Shown here one piece after another: positions 15,774 to 24,118 of a stretch of 25,149 nt of DNA. Position 1 is the first letter of the stretch; every line of letters begins with the position of its first letter. The position numbers were made by a program, and so were the translations under genes. Origin of the DNA: Cyanobium sp. NIES-981 (GTDB taxonomy: Bacteria; Cyanobacteriota; Cyanobacteriia; PCC-6307; Cyanobiaceae). The DNA lies in NCBI GenBank assembly GCA_945907085.1, contig CAMDSS010000005.1, positions 1 through 25,149 of the forward strand, written 5' to 3'. The notes beneath the pieces were generated by a model. The model did no database searches, had not been told where the DNA came from, and worked only from the letters and a program-made list of their open reading frames with translations.

Positions 15774-18700
15774 TTAAAAGCGCAGGAAGAGTTGCAACTG
15801 GGCTCCCAGAGCTCCCTGGCTGTCAATCGTTCCCTGGAGGTTAATCAGTTCGGAAGCCTTGTAATTCAGGTTGAGCTGGGGAGGGATGTCGGCACGGTTG
15901 GGCGCCGCCAAGACCGACGCATTAAAGCGTTCGGTGATGTCCAAGCCGATCTCGGAACCCAGCACCAATTGGGTCGGAAGCTTGCCCGAGCGTTGGGCAT
16001 CAGCGCTATTCACAGTCGGATTGGCAAAGGTGGGGAACAGGGCAAAACTCACCCTCTGGCCAAGGGCATCACTCACGGTGCCGAGGATGGGAGAGAGGAG
16101 GGTTTGCCCCAGGGCTGTCGCCAGGGCCGCCCCCGCCTGACCGGCGGCCAGGCCGGCCAGGGAGTTGCCGCCAATCAGGGCTAGCAGCCGTTCCTCGGAC
16201 AGGGGCGGGGAACTGCGCAGGCGCAGGTTGCGGGCGAGCTGGTCGGCCGGCCCACTCACACTGATGAAGACCCGCACCAAATTGAGCTGATCCAAGGAGC
16301 TCAAGTTGCCCTGGTTGGCCAAATCGGTCAGGGAGGGCCCCAAGGGGGAACCAAGGGTATTTCCTGGAACCTTGAGGCTGTCGGAAACCCTGGTGCGCAA
16401 CGCAATATCCAGGTAGGGGATCAGTCCCATCGACGGGGTGAAGACCGCCACATTGGGGGTATCAGGATCCAAGCTGAAGGTGGTGGTAAATAGGTTGAGG
16501 CGCCCGCGTTTCAACCTCACCACCCCTGATGCCGTTAGGGATGGGTCCAGCCGGCCATTGAGGCGCAGGGAGCCTTCGGTGGCAAAACTGGCCAGGTTGG
16601 GAACGCCCACGGTCAGGTCAGGGCCCAGGCTGAAACGGAGGTCCTGGAATCCAAGGGCTGGGAAGCGCGGAACCAACGCCTTCGCGGTCTCACTCGACAG
16701 GCTCGGTACGTCGGGGCCCAGCAGCACCAGGGGCTGCTCAAAGGTCCAGCCTTCCTCCAGCAATTCAGCAACGGAGGCCACGGATTTGCCCGCCCGCGTT
16801 GCCGGGGCCATGTCGCTCGGGGCCACATTGATGCTGCCATTGGAAATCGCCAATTGGCCGCCCATGGCCATGGCGTTGAGGCTGCCGCCAATGTCCACCT
16901 CGCCATTGGCGATGGCCTTGATGCGCGGCAGGACGAAGGGCACGGCCTTGACCGTGATCCGGATACCTGGGGCAGTGGCCTGCTGGGGGTCGGGGGCAAT
17001 CGGACGGAGCAGGCCCAAGCTGCCCTGGGCCGTGATCAAACCCGCGGGCCCAACCCGGGCGCTGAAGTTCTGGAGAACCAGCTGCTGGAAATCAAACAGG
17101 GCCAGGGCATCCACCCCCTCCACCCGCTGGCCAAAACAGAGGAGTTCGGCACCTTGAACCCGGAAGAATCCATTGGCGATGGGGTCTTGCTGGCTGCCCC
17201 GAACCAGCAGCTGCAGATCGAGACGCCCCTGCTTCCAATCCACCGAAGGTTCGGCCAGGTTGGTGAGGAACACCAGGCCGTCATCGCGACTGGCCAGCCG
17301 CAGCTCCAGCCCCTGCTCAGCGGGGTCAAGGGGAATGGTTCCCGCCAGGTCAAGGGTGTTTTTGGCCCCGGCGCCATGCAAGGCGAGATCGAGAACAAGC
17401 CGATTGCCCTGCAAGCTCACCGAGCCCCGTTGCAGGTCCAGGTCGGTGCTGCCAAGGCTGGCATCGCTGAGCCCCAGGGTCAGGCTGAACTGGGGCCGAC
17501 GCCTGCCAAGGCCGTAACGCCCCTCGGCCTGGAGGCTGCCCCGCAGGCCAACGGGCACGGGGGTCAACAGGGCGATCAACGAGAGCGGCAGGGAGCTGAT
17601 GCTGAATTGGCCATCGCCTTGGGACAGGGGGCCCTGGAAGCTGACAACGATTGGCTGCTCGGTGAGGGCTGAATCCCGGTCTTGGCCTGTGATCCACAAG
17701 TGGGCCTTGGCCGCCAGATCGGCCCTGGCCGCCGCCAGGCTGGGTCCAACCAAGGAGAGATCGGCATCGATTTGGCCCCCCATCGCCTCGAGCCGTTGGA
17801 GGGGCGTGCGACTGAGCTGCTCCTGTTGCAGGGCCGCTGCAACCCCCTGCTTGGCCGATGCCAACAGGGCCAACTGCTGCTGCAGGGTTTTGCCGAGGCT
17901 GTCGATGACGAGAAGGCCGATATCGCTGGCCCGCCCGGATCGGGCCGGGCCCAAGCCCTGCCATTGGGGCCAGGCGGCCACCAGCTGGCGCAGGAAACGG
18001 TCCGACAGCTGACGGGCCTGAACCGTGGCCCTTAAGGGGCCCTGCCAAGTGCCGCGCCAATCAACCGTGAGGGCGCCGCCATCGAGGGGATTGATCGATC
18101 CCAGGACCTGGAAGCGACGGTTGGCGTAGTGCCCCTGGATCGCCGCTGAACGGGCCCAGATGCCAAGGAACACGGGCCGATCCAACCGGGCAGCCCCCCG
18201 AAAGGCCAAGGGCTGGAAGGAGAGTTGGCCGCGGCCCGTCAGGCCTCCTTGGACAAATTGGGGCCGGCGTTTTGCGCCCACGGCCAGCCACAAATCCGCC
18301 AGGGGCATGTCCTTGGCCGTCCACTGGTAGAGCCGGGGCTTGCCCTGGAGGCTGAGGGATCCGCCCCCCCTCTGCAGGTTCACCGCAATCGGCACCCAGC
18401 GGCGATCCAGCCGGGCCGTCAGCAGCCCTTCCGGAGCTGGGGCCAGGGCCTCCATGCGCAGGCGACCACCCCCGGCAGCATCGCCAAACCATGCGCCCAC
18501 CCAGGATTCATCGAGGCCAAGGGGCCCGGCAACCGGCTGATCCAAACGCAGCTGGAAATCTGGGGTGAGGGCTGAAAGCGGACCACTGACCCGGCCTTGG
18601 GCAGACAACACCCCCCCGAGGGGGGCGCCCACAACGGGAGAGAGGCGGGCCAAGGGGTAGCCCTCGAGCGACCCTTGGAGATCGAGGTTGCCGGGGACCA

Positions 18701-20126
18701 GGCCCCGGCCCGGCAGGAGGGCCAGGGGCAGAGAGCCCGTGGCCTGCAGCTGCTGGCTCCGCAGGCGCTTCAGCTCCAGCTTTTGATCCTGCCAACGCAG
18801 GCTGGCCTGCCAGGGTCCAACGATGGGATTGCTGCGTTGCCCGGCCTGCACGGCCAGAACGGGTTTGGCCTGGGTCCCCGTAAACCGCACCGTGCCCGCC
18901 AAGGCATCGCGGGTCAGCCAAGGGGGCAAGGCCTGATCCGGCCGCAGATCCCTTGGATTGACCTGCCAGCGGCCCTGCCAATCCAGCTGGGGGCCAAGCC
19001 GCCCCGCCACACGCAGCCAGGAGGTACCCAGGCGCAGCTGGACCTGGTCCACCAGCAACTGGCCGCCCTGCAACTGCCCCCTCTGGGATGGCCCGCTCTG
19101 CCAGTGGGCCCGCAGGGAGGCCTCGCCCTTCAGCTTTTGCCGTTGCGATTGCGATTCCCACTGCCACGGGGTCGGCTGAATCGACACCTGCTGACCACGG
19201 CAACGCGCCACCAGTTGGGGCACAACCAGCGCTGGACCTTGCGAAAGGCTGACCTTGGGGGAAGACCTCCAGCCCAGCGAACCCAGTCGCACGCGCCCCT
19301 GGCAGCTGGGGAGCCCCGCCTGCCACCTCCAATCCAAGCTGCCATCGGCCTGGCCGCGCCACTGGCCAGGGTTGGCTTGCAGGTTGCCGCCAACGGCCCG
19401 CTGAACAGCCGCTAGCGACAGGTGATCGAGTCGTAACTGGCCGCTCCAGTCGCGGCGGTCCCAACGGCCAGCCGCATTGAAGGCTAGGGATCCATCGCTG
19501 GCAGCGCTACCAGAGCGGCCAGCTGCTCCAGAGGCTCCGGGGGGGATCAGTCGGGTTTGCAGCTGGAGGGCACGACGGTGGACTTGGATCGCCAGGCGGC
19601 CATCCAGTCCGAGCGGCGTCGGGCTTTTGGGCAAAAACACCTGGGCCCTCTGGCGCAGGCGGAAACGCAGCTCCAGCTTTGGCGGCGGCCCCTTGCCTAC
19701 CCCCGGGCCAAGCACCCACCACTGCCCCTGGCGGTTGGGCTTGAGATCAGCCCTCAGCCCCTCCAGGCTGATCTGAACAACCGGAAACCCCTGGCGCAGG
19801 CTTGCCAGGGGATCAAGACTTACCGCGGCGCCGGAGGCGGTAAGGCTGGAGCCATCCCATCGGCCCGGAGCCAGCCGGGTTGCACCAACCCTCACACCAC
19901 CCCAGCCCAACCCCTGATAGGCGCCCAAATCAAAGGGGTGGCCCATCACCCGGCTCACCTGGCGATCGAGCACGGGCTTCCAGTGGGCATAGACGCTGTT
20001 GAGGGCCCGATCGAGGGCCCAATGGCCGAATCCCAGGCCAACGGCAACCGCCCCAACAGCCACTGCCGTTGCGCCCATGGCCTTGGTGGATGGCCCGTTG
20101 CCGGGTTGGAACCCTTGCTCCGGCAC
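15774..20126 (-). CDS. tamB: TamB/DUF490-family envelope biogenesis protein
   Basis: A 1450-residue protein of the TamB family, which includes bacterial TamB and chloroplast TIC236. Such proteins anchor in the inner membrane and span the periplasm as a long beta-rich tube, helping outer-membrane protein insertion or lipid transport. One hydrophobic helix lies at residues about 18-38 (GATAVAVGAVAVGLGFGHWA). The long middle part repeats short beta-strand patterns of the type LxLQGxL. The C-terminal region from about residue 1000 carries the TamB (DUF490) domain, with segments such as LNLFTTTFSLDPDTPNVAVF and LIPYLDIALRTRV, and ends in LQLFLRF. The GTG at 20126 is directly preceded by an in-frame TAG, so it is the earliest start. 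It heads the minus-strand run and is divergent from the Ycf51-like gene. Confidence 0.9.
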   Translation of the reverse strand: MPEQGFQPGNGPSTKAMGATAVAVGAVAVGLGFGHWALDRALNSVYAHWKPVLDRQVSRVMGHPFDLGAYQGLGWGGVRVGATRLAPGRWDGSSLTASGAAVSLDPLASLRQGFPVVQISLEGLRADLKPNRQGQWWVLGPGVGKGPPPKLELRFRLRQRAQVFLPKSPTPLGLDGRLAIQVHRRALQLQTRLIPPGASGAAGRSGSAASDGSLAFNAAGRWDRRDWSGQLRLDHLSLAAVQRAVGGNLQANPGQWRGQADGSLDWRWQAGLPSCQGRVRLGSLGWRSSPKVSLSQGPALVVPQLVARCRGQQVSIQPTPWQWESQSQRQKLKGEASLRAHWQSGPSQRGQLQGGQLLVDQVQLRLGTSWLRVAGRLGPQLDWQGRWQVNPRDLRPDQALPPWLTRDALAGTVRFTGTQAKPVLAVQAGQRSNPIVGPWQASLRWQDQKLELKRLRSQQLQATGSLPLALLPGRGLVPGNLDLQGSLEGYPLARLSPVVGAPLGGVLSAQGRVSGPLSALTPDFQLRLDQPVAGPLGLDESWVGAWFGDAAGGGRLRMEALAPAPEGLLTARLDRRWVPIAVNLQRGGGSLSLQGKPRLYQWTAKDMPLADLWLAVGAKRRPQFVQGGLTGRGQLSFQPLAFRGAARLDRPVFLGIWARSAAIQGHYANRRFQVLGSINPLDGGALTVDWRGTWQGPLRATVQARQLSDRFLRQLVAAWPQWQGLGPARSGRASDIGLLVIDSLGKTLQQQLALLASAKQGVAAALQQEQLSRTPLQRLEAMGGQIDADLSLVGPSLAAARADLAAKAHLWITGQDRDSALTEQPIVVSFQGPLSQGDGQFSISSLPLSLIALLTPVPVGLRGSLQAEGRYGLGRRRPQFSLTLGLSDASLGSTDLDLQRGSVSLQGNRLVLDLALHGAGAKNTLDLAGTIPLDPAEQGLELRLASRDDGLVFLTNLAEPSVDWKQGRLDLQLLVRGSQQDPIANGFFRVQGAELLCFGQRVEGVDALALFDFQQLVLQNFSARVGPAGLITAQGSLGLLRPIAPDPQQATAPGIRITVKAVPFVLPRIKAIANGEVDIGGSLNAMAMGGQLAISNGSINVAPSDMAPATRAGKSVASVAELLEEGWTFEQPLVLLGPDVPSLSSETAKALVPRFPALGFQDLRFSLGPDLTVGVPNLASFATEGSLRLNGRLDPSLTASGVVRLKRGRLNLFTTTFSLDPDTPNVAVFTPSMGLIPYLDIALRTRVSDSLKVPGNTLGSPLGPSLTDLANQGNLSSLDQLNLVRVFISVSGPADQLARNLRLRSSPPLSEERLLALIGGNSLAGLAAGQAGAALATALGQTLLSPILGTVSDALGQRVSFALFPTFANPTVNSADAQRSGKLPTQLVLGSEIGLDITERFNASVLAAPNRADIPPQLNLNYKASELINLQGTIDSQGALGAQLQLFLRF

Positions 20127-20201
20127 CTAAGCCATCCCCCGGGGCCGTCCATGCCTGCGTTCCGAGCAATATAGGAACCTGTCCAGAACTGAAGTGTGTC
20201 C

Positions 20202-20672
20202 ATGGCCGCCGATCCCATACTGTTTGTGGCCGGCCAATGGCTCGGAGCGGCCAGTGGGGTCTTAGCCCTGGCCACAGCGGCTGGATTCATCGCCCGCTGG
20301 GGGGTGCGGTTTCGGTTGGTGGGCGTCACGAGCTTCACCGCACTCCTGGCGATCTCCTGCCTGGCCTTTGCCGTGAGTTACACCCCTCGGGTCACCATTG
20401 AGGGGGCCGTGAGCGTCCCCGTGGTGTTCGACAACGGCAGCGACCTGGTGATTGCGGCTGCCCCCGACGACCTCCCCCAGTCCGCCTTTGCCCCCACGGT
20501 GCAACAGCTGGCCGAAAACATCCGCACCAACGGCCGCAACGCAGAGAACGGCCTGGTGCGCGTGCGCCTTCGCCGCGTGGAAGCCCAACAGAGTGGTGGC
20601 AGCAAGCCCGTGGTGCTGGCAGAAGCGACCCGCAGCCTGGCCACCGGCGCTGTCACCCTGAATCAAGGCTGA
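20202..20672 (+). CDS. Ycf51-like (DUF2518) membrane protein
   Basis: A 156-residue protein I assign to the Ycf51/DUF2518 family of cyanobacteria and some plastids, function unknown. Two membrane helices are visible at the N-terminus (around LFVAGQWLGAASGVLALATA and VGVTSFTALLAISCLAFAV), linked by the family-like WGVRFRLVG. The rest is a soluble domain with VPVVFDNGSDLVIAAAP and a C-terminal VLAEATRSLATG. The ATG at 20202 is preferred; a GTG two codons upstream (20196) is possible. A TATAGG at 20170-20175 would suit a -10 box, but no -35 is recognisable. The stop TGA shares one base with the next ATG (TGATG), so the following gene is translationally coupled. Confidence 0.82.
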   Translation: MAADPILFVAGQWLGAASGVLALATAAGFIARWGVRFRLVGVTSFTALLAISCLAFAVSYTPRVTIEGAVSVPVVFDNGSDLVIAAAPDDLPQSAFAPTVQQLAENIRTNGRNAENGLVRVRLRRVEAQQSGGSKPVVLAEATRSLATGAVTLNQG

Positions 20673-21070
20673 TGCCCCTGGTTCTGCCCCCCCACTTCAA
20701 ATCCGAACTGGGGCAATTGGAACGGGCTGGCATTGATGGTTGGCAGCAGCTGGCCGATCTCCACGACGACGACCTACGCCAATTGGGCCGCAGTGGCGGG
20801 GCCAGCGAAGCCCGCTTGATCAAGCTGCGGGGCCAAGCCAGGTTGGTGGTGGAGGCAGGGGTTGAGCCTGCCGAAGCAGCCTTGTTGCTCTACGCAGGCA
20901 TTGCCAACTGCCAGGGCCTAGCCCAGGCCAATCCCCATCAACTGCTGATCCAAATGGGACGGCTCCAGGCCAGTTTGACGGGCATGGCAGCCCCAAGACT
21001 TGATCTCATTACGCTCCAAAGCTGGATACGGCGGGCCCAACTCCGCATCGCCCGCCGGGCAACAAACTGA
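20672..21070 (+). CDS. DUF4332 helix-hairpin-helix-like protein
   Basis: A 132-residue soluble all-helical protein. The pattern of two repeated helix-hairpin-helix-like units (residues about 10-55, with LERAGIDGWQQLADLHDDDL, and 70-125, with AALLLYAGIANCQGLA and LDLITLQSWIRRAQLRI) matches DUF4332, a family related to the HhH folds of nucleic-acid-binding proteins. Binding of DNA or RNA is possible but unproven. It overlaps the Ycf51-like stop by one base. No signal peptide or membrane helix is present. Confidence 0.78.
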   Translation: MPLVLPPHFKSELGQLERAGIDGWQQLADLHDDDLRQLGRSGGASEARLIKLRGQARLVVEAGVEPAEAALLLYAGIANCQGLAQANPHQLLIQMGRLQASLTGMAAPRLDLITLQSWIRRAQLRIARRATN

Positions 21071-21091
21071 CCCCTAGGGCCAGCCGAGCTG

Positions 21092-21517
21092 TTGCCGACT
21101 TCCCTGGAATGGGAATCTCTTGGGGCCGATCCCTTGGTCTCTTTTGCCCTAGCCCTGCACCCCCACTGCAACCAACCCGGATCGAGCCCCAGACCCCGGC
21201 TGATCGACCATGGGTCAAGTCACGGCCCTAGGGCCTGGGGGGTTTCTGTTGCCGGTACAGCCCTGGGGATCCTGTTGGCGAGCTCGGTGACCGTGGCCGG
21301 CGCCCAGGCCCAATCCCAACTGCTCGAATCGGTCAAACAAAACCCTGCCCTAGCCAAGCAACTCTGCGCCGAGCTGCGCCAGATGAATGGCTCCGGCATC
21401 GCCTCCACCTCCAACCAGGCCATCCAGACCATTGCCCAGCAACGGCAGCTGAGCTTCACCGACGCAGAGATCCTCACCACCTACGTGGTGGGCCTCTATT
21501 GCCCGGATGTGCGCTGA
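21092..21517 (+). CDS. Small secreted protein of unknown function
   Basis: The mature part has a clear coding character: an Ala-rich hydrophobic stretch (VSVAGTALGILLASSVTVAGAQA) that looks like a signal peptide with an AQA cleavage site, then about 67 residues with two cysteines (KQLCAELRQM and VVGLYCPDVR) that could form a disulfide. The architecture recalls small exported DUF732-type proteins, but I cannot assign a family. The start is uncertain: no ATG is in frame. The options are the TTG at 21092 (141 residues) or the TTG at 21134 (127 residues); both leave an unusually long, charged N-terminal extension before the signal segment. The stop is directly followed by the GTG of the next gene. 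Confidence 0.65.
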   Translation: MPTSLEWESLGADPLVSFALALHPHCNQPGSSPRPRLIDHGSSHGPRAWGVSVAGTALGILLASSVTVAGAQAQSQLLESVKQNPALAKQLCAELRQMNGSGIASTSNQAIQTIAQQRQLSFTDAEILTTYVVGLYCPDVR

Positions 21518-23185
21518 GTGAGCGGCCATGACAACTGGATGCGTTGTCGGGACGGCACGGGCCTGATCAGTCGGATCTGGACCCCCGGGGGCAATGGGCC
21601 TTGGCCAGCCCTGTTGATGCGGCAGCCCTACGGACGGGCCATCGCTTCGACGGTCACCTATGCCCATCCGGACTGGTACGCCCAGCATGGGTTTCTGGTG
21701 GTGGTGCAAGACGTTCGGGGCCGGGGCGAATCCGAGGGGAATTTCCAAGGCTTTGCCCAGGAAGCCTCGGATGGGGCTGATGCGGTTCGGTGGGTACGCC
21801 AACTCCCCAGCTGCAATGGCCGGGTGGGCACCTATGGCTTCTCCTATCAAGGCCTGAGCCAACTCCTCAACGACGGCATCCATTACGAAGGGACCGATTC
21901 TGACGGCGATGGCTTACCCGATTGCCTGGCCCCTGCCATGGCCGGGCTCAACGAACGCACCCACTGGGCCAGCGAGGGCGGTGCCCACTGGTGGGCCCTG
22001 GGCTTGGGCTGGGGTTTGCAATTGGCCGCCCAGCGCTGCCAGCGGCAAGGCGATGACGAAGGCTGGCAGGCGATCCGCGATTCCCTCGAGAGGGGCAGCT
22101 TCCTGGGCGAAGGCATGGCCTTGCTCGAGCGCCACGACCCCACTGGCATGGCCCTGGAGTGGCTGAATCGCAATCCGGCAGATCCCGAAGGCTGGCGGGT
22201 TCACGCCCCCTCTGACGCCCTGCTGAGCAGGCCCATGCTGCTGCTGGGTGGCTGGCACGATCCCCACCTCGGTGGCGTACTGGATCTGTGGCACCGCTCG
22301 AAGGCCGCCGGCGGCTCCCCCCAACTGCGCATCGGCGCCTGGAGCCACCTGCACTGGCCGGGCGGGGCCGACTCCATGCAGCTGGCCTTCTTCCAACAGC
22401 ACCTTCAAGGCATCGCCCCCGGCAACGACACCTGCCTTGAAGGCGGCCCCGGGCACCAAGCCCCCGTGGCCCTGCAGGCCAAGGCCCATGGGCCCTGGCT
22501 TGTGCCACCAGCAACTCCCCCCAGGGCCTGGAGGCTCCAGGGCCAAGCCCTGCTGGACTGGGAGCAAGCCGGCCCAGATACGAACCCAGCCGGCACCGCA
22601 CCTCCAGACCACGCCACCCGCCAACTGGTGCACGACCCCTGGCGGCCCTTACCCGGGCGCGGGGGCCACCTCGATCTCAAACCCGGCCCTTGCGAGCGCT
22701 CCGACCTCGACGAGCGCAGCGATGTGGCCTGCTTCACCAGTGCGCCCCTCGAAGCGCCTGAGTTGCTGCTGGGTCGATTCAGCCTGGAGATCAGCATCAG
22801 CGCCGACCAGCCGGGGTTTGATCTGTGTGGCGCCCTCTCCGTGGTGAAAAAAGCGCCATCGCCCCCCCAAGGAGGCGCCCAAAACGACCACGTGCAGCAG
22901 CTCTGCACGGGCGTGGCCCGCTTCCTTGGCAGCGGATGCCTGCGCAGCGAAACCAGGCGACTCCAATTCCAACCGGTGATGGCCAACCTGGAGGCCGGAG
23001 ACCACATCCGGTTGTCCCTGGCGGCCTCGGCCTGGCCTCAGATTGCCCTCAACCCCGGCGATGGCTCGATGCCCCTCGGCGGCCCAAGCCCAAAGCACCG
23101 GGTGATCACCCTCAGCCTGGAGCTCGCGACGGGCCACTTGCGGCTTGAGCCCATCGTGCAGCCAGGGCAACTTGAGGCAAACTGA
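21518..23185 (+). CDS. CocE/NonD family hydrolase (X-Pro dipeptidyl-peptidase S15 type)
   Basis: A 555-residue serine hydrolase of the CocE/NonD family. The N-terminal alpha/beta-hydrolase domain shows the family's VVVQDVRGRGESEG segment (61-74), the nucleophile S109 in GTYGFSYQGLSQ, the aspartate D248 in LLLGGWHDPHLGG and the histidine H277 in IGAWSHLHWPG, so the triad is complete. The C-terminal part (from about residue 340) is the beta-sandwich (jelly-roll) domain found in X-Pro dipeptidyl peptidases and cocaine esterase; the family acts on acyl esters, amides or proline peptides, so the substrate cannot be named. The start GTG directly follows the stop of the preceding gene; an in-frame ATG at 21539 would shorten the protein by seven residues. 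No signal peptide is seen. Confidence 0.9.
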   Translation: MSGHDNWMRCRDGTGLISRIWTPGGNGPWPALLMRQPYGRAIASTVTYAHPDWYAQHGFLVVVQDVRGRGESEGNFQGFAQEASDGADAVRWVRQLPSCNGRVGTYGFSYQGLSQLLNDGIHYEGTDSDGDGLPDCLAPAMAGLNERTHWASEGGAHWWALGLGWGLQLAAQRCQRQGDDEGWQAIRDSLERGSFLGEGMALLERHDPTGMALEWLNRNPADPEGWRVHAPSDALLSRPMLLLGGWHDPHLGGVLDLWHRSKAAGGSPQLRIGAWSHLHWPGGADSMQLAFFQQHLQGIAPGNDTCLEGGPGHQAPVALQAKAHGPWLVPPATPPRAWRLQGQALLDWEQAGPDTNPAGTAPPDHATRQLVHDPWRPLPGRGGHLDLKPGPCERSDLDERSDVACFTSAPLEAPELLLGRFSLEISISADQPGFDLCGALSVVKKAPSPPQGGAQNDHVQQLCTGVARFLGSGCLRSETRRLQFQPVMANLEAGDHIRLSLAASAWPQIALNPGDGSMPLGGPSPKHRVITLSLELATGHLRLEPIVQPGQLEAN

Positions 23186-23208
23186 GCCCACCTTTTAAAC
23201 CCCCAGGC

Positions 23209-24009
23209 ATGCGGAGCCCCCTGCGCCCCTTCTCCAAGCCCTTTTTTGCGGCTGGGTTGCTGGCGACCAGCCTGCTCGGCAGCGCATACCTAGCCCCGAT
23301 CAGCTCCGCCCAAACCAGCGCCCCTTCAAGCGCGACCCCCAGCGCCCAGAACGCTGCAGCTGCGCCCGTCGCCCTGGGGGTTCCCCAGGCCCGCGCCGCT
23401 GCCAACGCCATCCTGGAGGCCATCAAAAAGGGCGATGCCAATGCCCGCTACAACCAATTCTCCGATGAGCTCAAGGCCGTAACCAGCCCGCAAATGGTGC
23501 AAAACACCATGCGCACCCAACCCAAATTGCTCAGCTGGAAGCTGCTGAGCGTCAACACCGGTCTGCGCAACACCACGGTTGAAGCCAGCCTGATCACCAC
23601 CAAGGGGACCCGCGATGTCTTCATCGTGCTGAATGGCGCCGGCAAAATCGTGGGCTACCACTTCGATCGCACCGACGAAGCCTCCAGCCAAGTGGCTCTG
23701 AACTTCGTCAAAAGTCTGAGCAGTGGCCAGTACATCACCGCCCGCAGCTTTTTGAGCCTCGACCTGCAAAAGGAAATCAGCCCGGAGCGTCTGCAGCAGA
23801 AATGGCAGGAATTGCAGCAGCTCACCGGAAACTTCGTCAAAGTGACCAAGGCCGTTGAAGCCAATTCCACCCCTACCGCCAAGCTCGTGATGGTGGTGAC
23901 CCAGTTCAACCGCCTCAGCGACAGCCTCTTCGTGATCCTCGATGCCAGCAACACGATCACCGGTGTTGACTTCCCCATCGATCCCTCCAAACCCCAACCC
24001 GCCCAGTAA
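23209..24009 (+). CDS. Exported protein with two DUF3887-like domains
   Basis: A 266-residue protein with an N-terminal signal peptide: basic MRSPLRPFSK, a hydrophobic core FFAAGLLATSLLGSAYLAP, and a cleavage site after ISSA (residue 34). A Ser/Ala/Pro linker (35-57) follows. Two related units come next: residues about 60-154 (AANAILEAIKKGDANARYNQF... DVFIVLNGAGKIVGYHFD) and 157-258 (ALNFVKSLSSGQYITARSF... SLFVILDASNTITGVDFPID). Both follow the helix-helix-then-four-strand pattern of DUF3887, an NTF2-like extracytoplasmic fold. The role is unknown; NTF2-like modules bind small ligands or proteins. The ATG at 23209 starts 23 bases after the CocE stop. Confidence 0.82.
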   Translation: MRSPLRPFSKPFFAAGLLATSLLGSAYLAPISSAQTSAPSSATPSAQNAAAAPVALGVPQARAAANAILEAIKKGDANARYNQFSDELKAVTSPQMVQNTMRTQPKLLSWKLLSVNTGLRNTTVEASLITTKGTRDVFIVLNGAGKIVGYHFDRTDEASSQVALNFVKSLSSGQYITARSFLSLDLQKEISPERLQQKWQELQQLTGNFVKVTKAVEANSTPTAKLVMVVTQFNRLSDSLFVILDASNTITGVDFPIDPSKPQPAQ

Positions 24010-24047
24010 TCAACTGGCTTTGCTAATGCCAGCCTCTTAGACCAGTT

Positions 24048-24065
24048 GGCGGGCAAAAAGCCGCC
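24048..24065. other. Small GC-rich hairpin before glgB
   Basis: GGCGGGC (24048-24054) pairs with GCCGCC (24060-24065), with one bulged G and a five-A loop. It lies 39 bases after the DUF3887-like gene. No T tract follows, so a terminator role is only possible. Confidence 0.3.
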
Positions 24066-24118
24066 TAAGCTCGCGGCGAAAACGTTGCTGGTACAGGGCC
24101 TTGCTCAGCCTCGATTGG

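Noticed and set aside
16438..19464. Several open frames of 230-320 codons over tamB, on both strands
   Set aside because: All are shadows of the 1450-residue TamB frame in GC-rich sequence; composition is Arg/Pro/Ala/Gly-rich and no motif is visible.
20127..20201. Possible -10 box TATAGG at 20170-20175 before the Ycf51-like gene
   Set aside because: No -35 element at a suitable distance; not enough to call a promoter.
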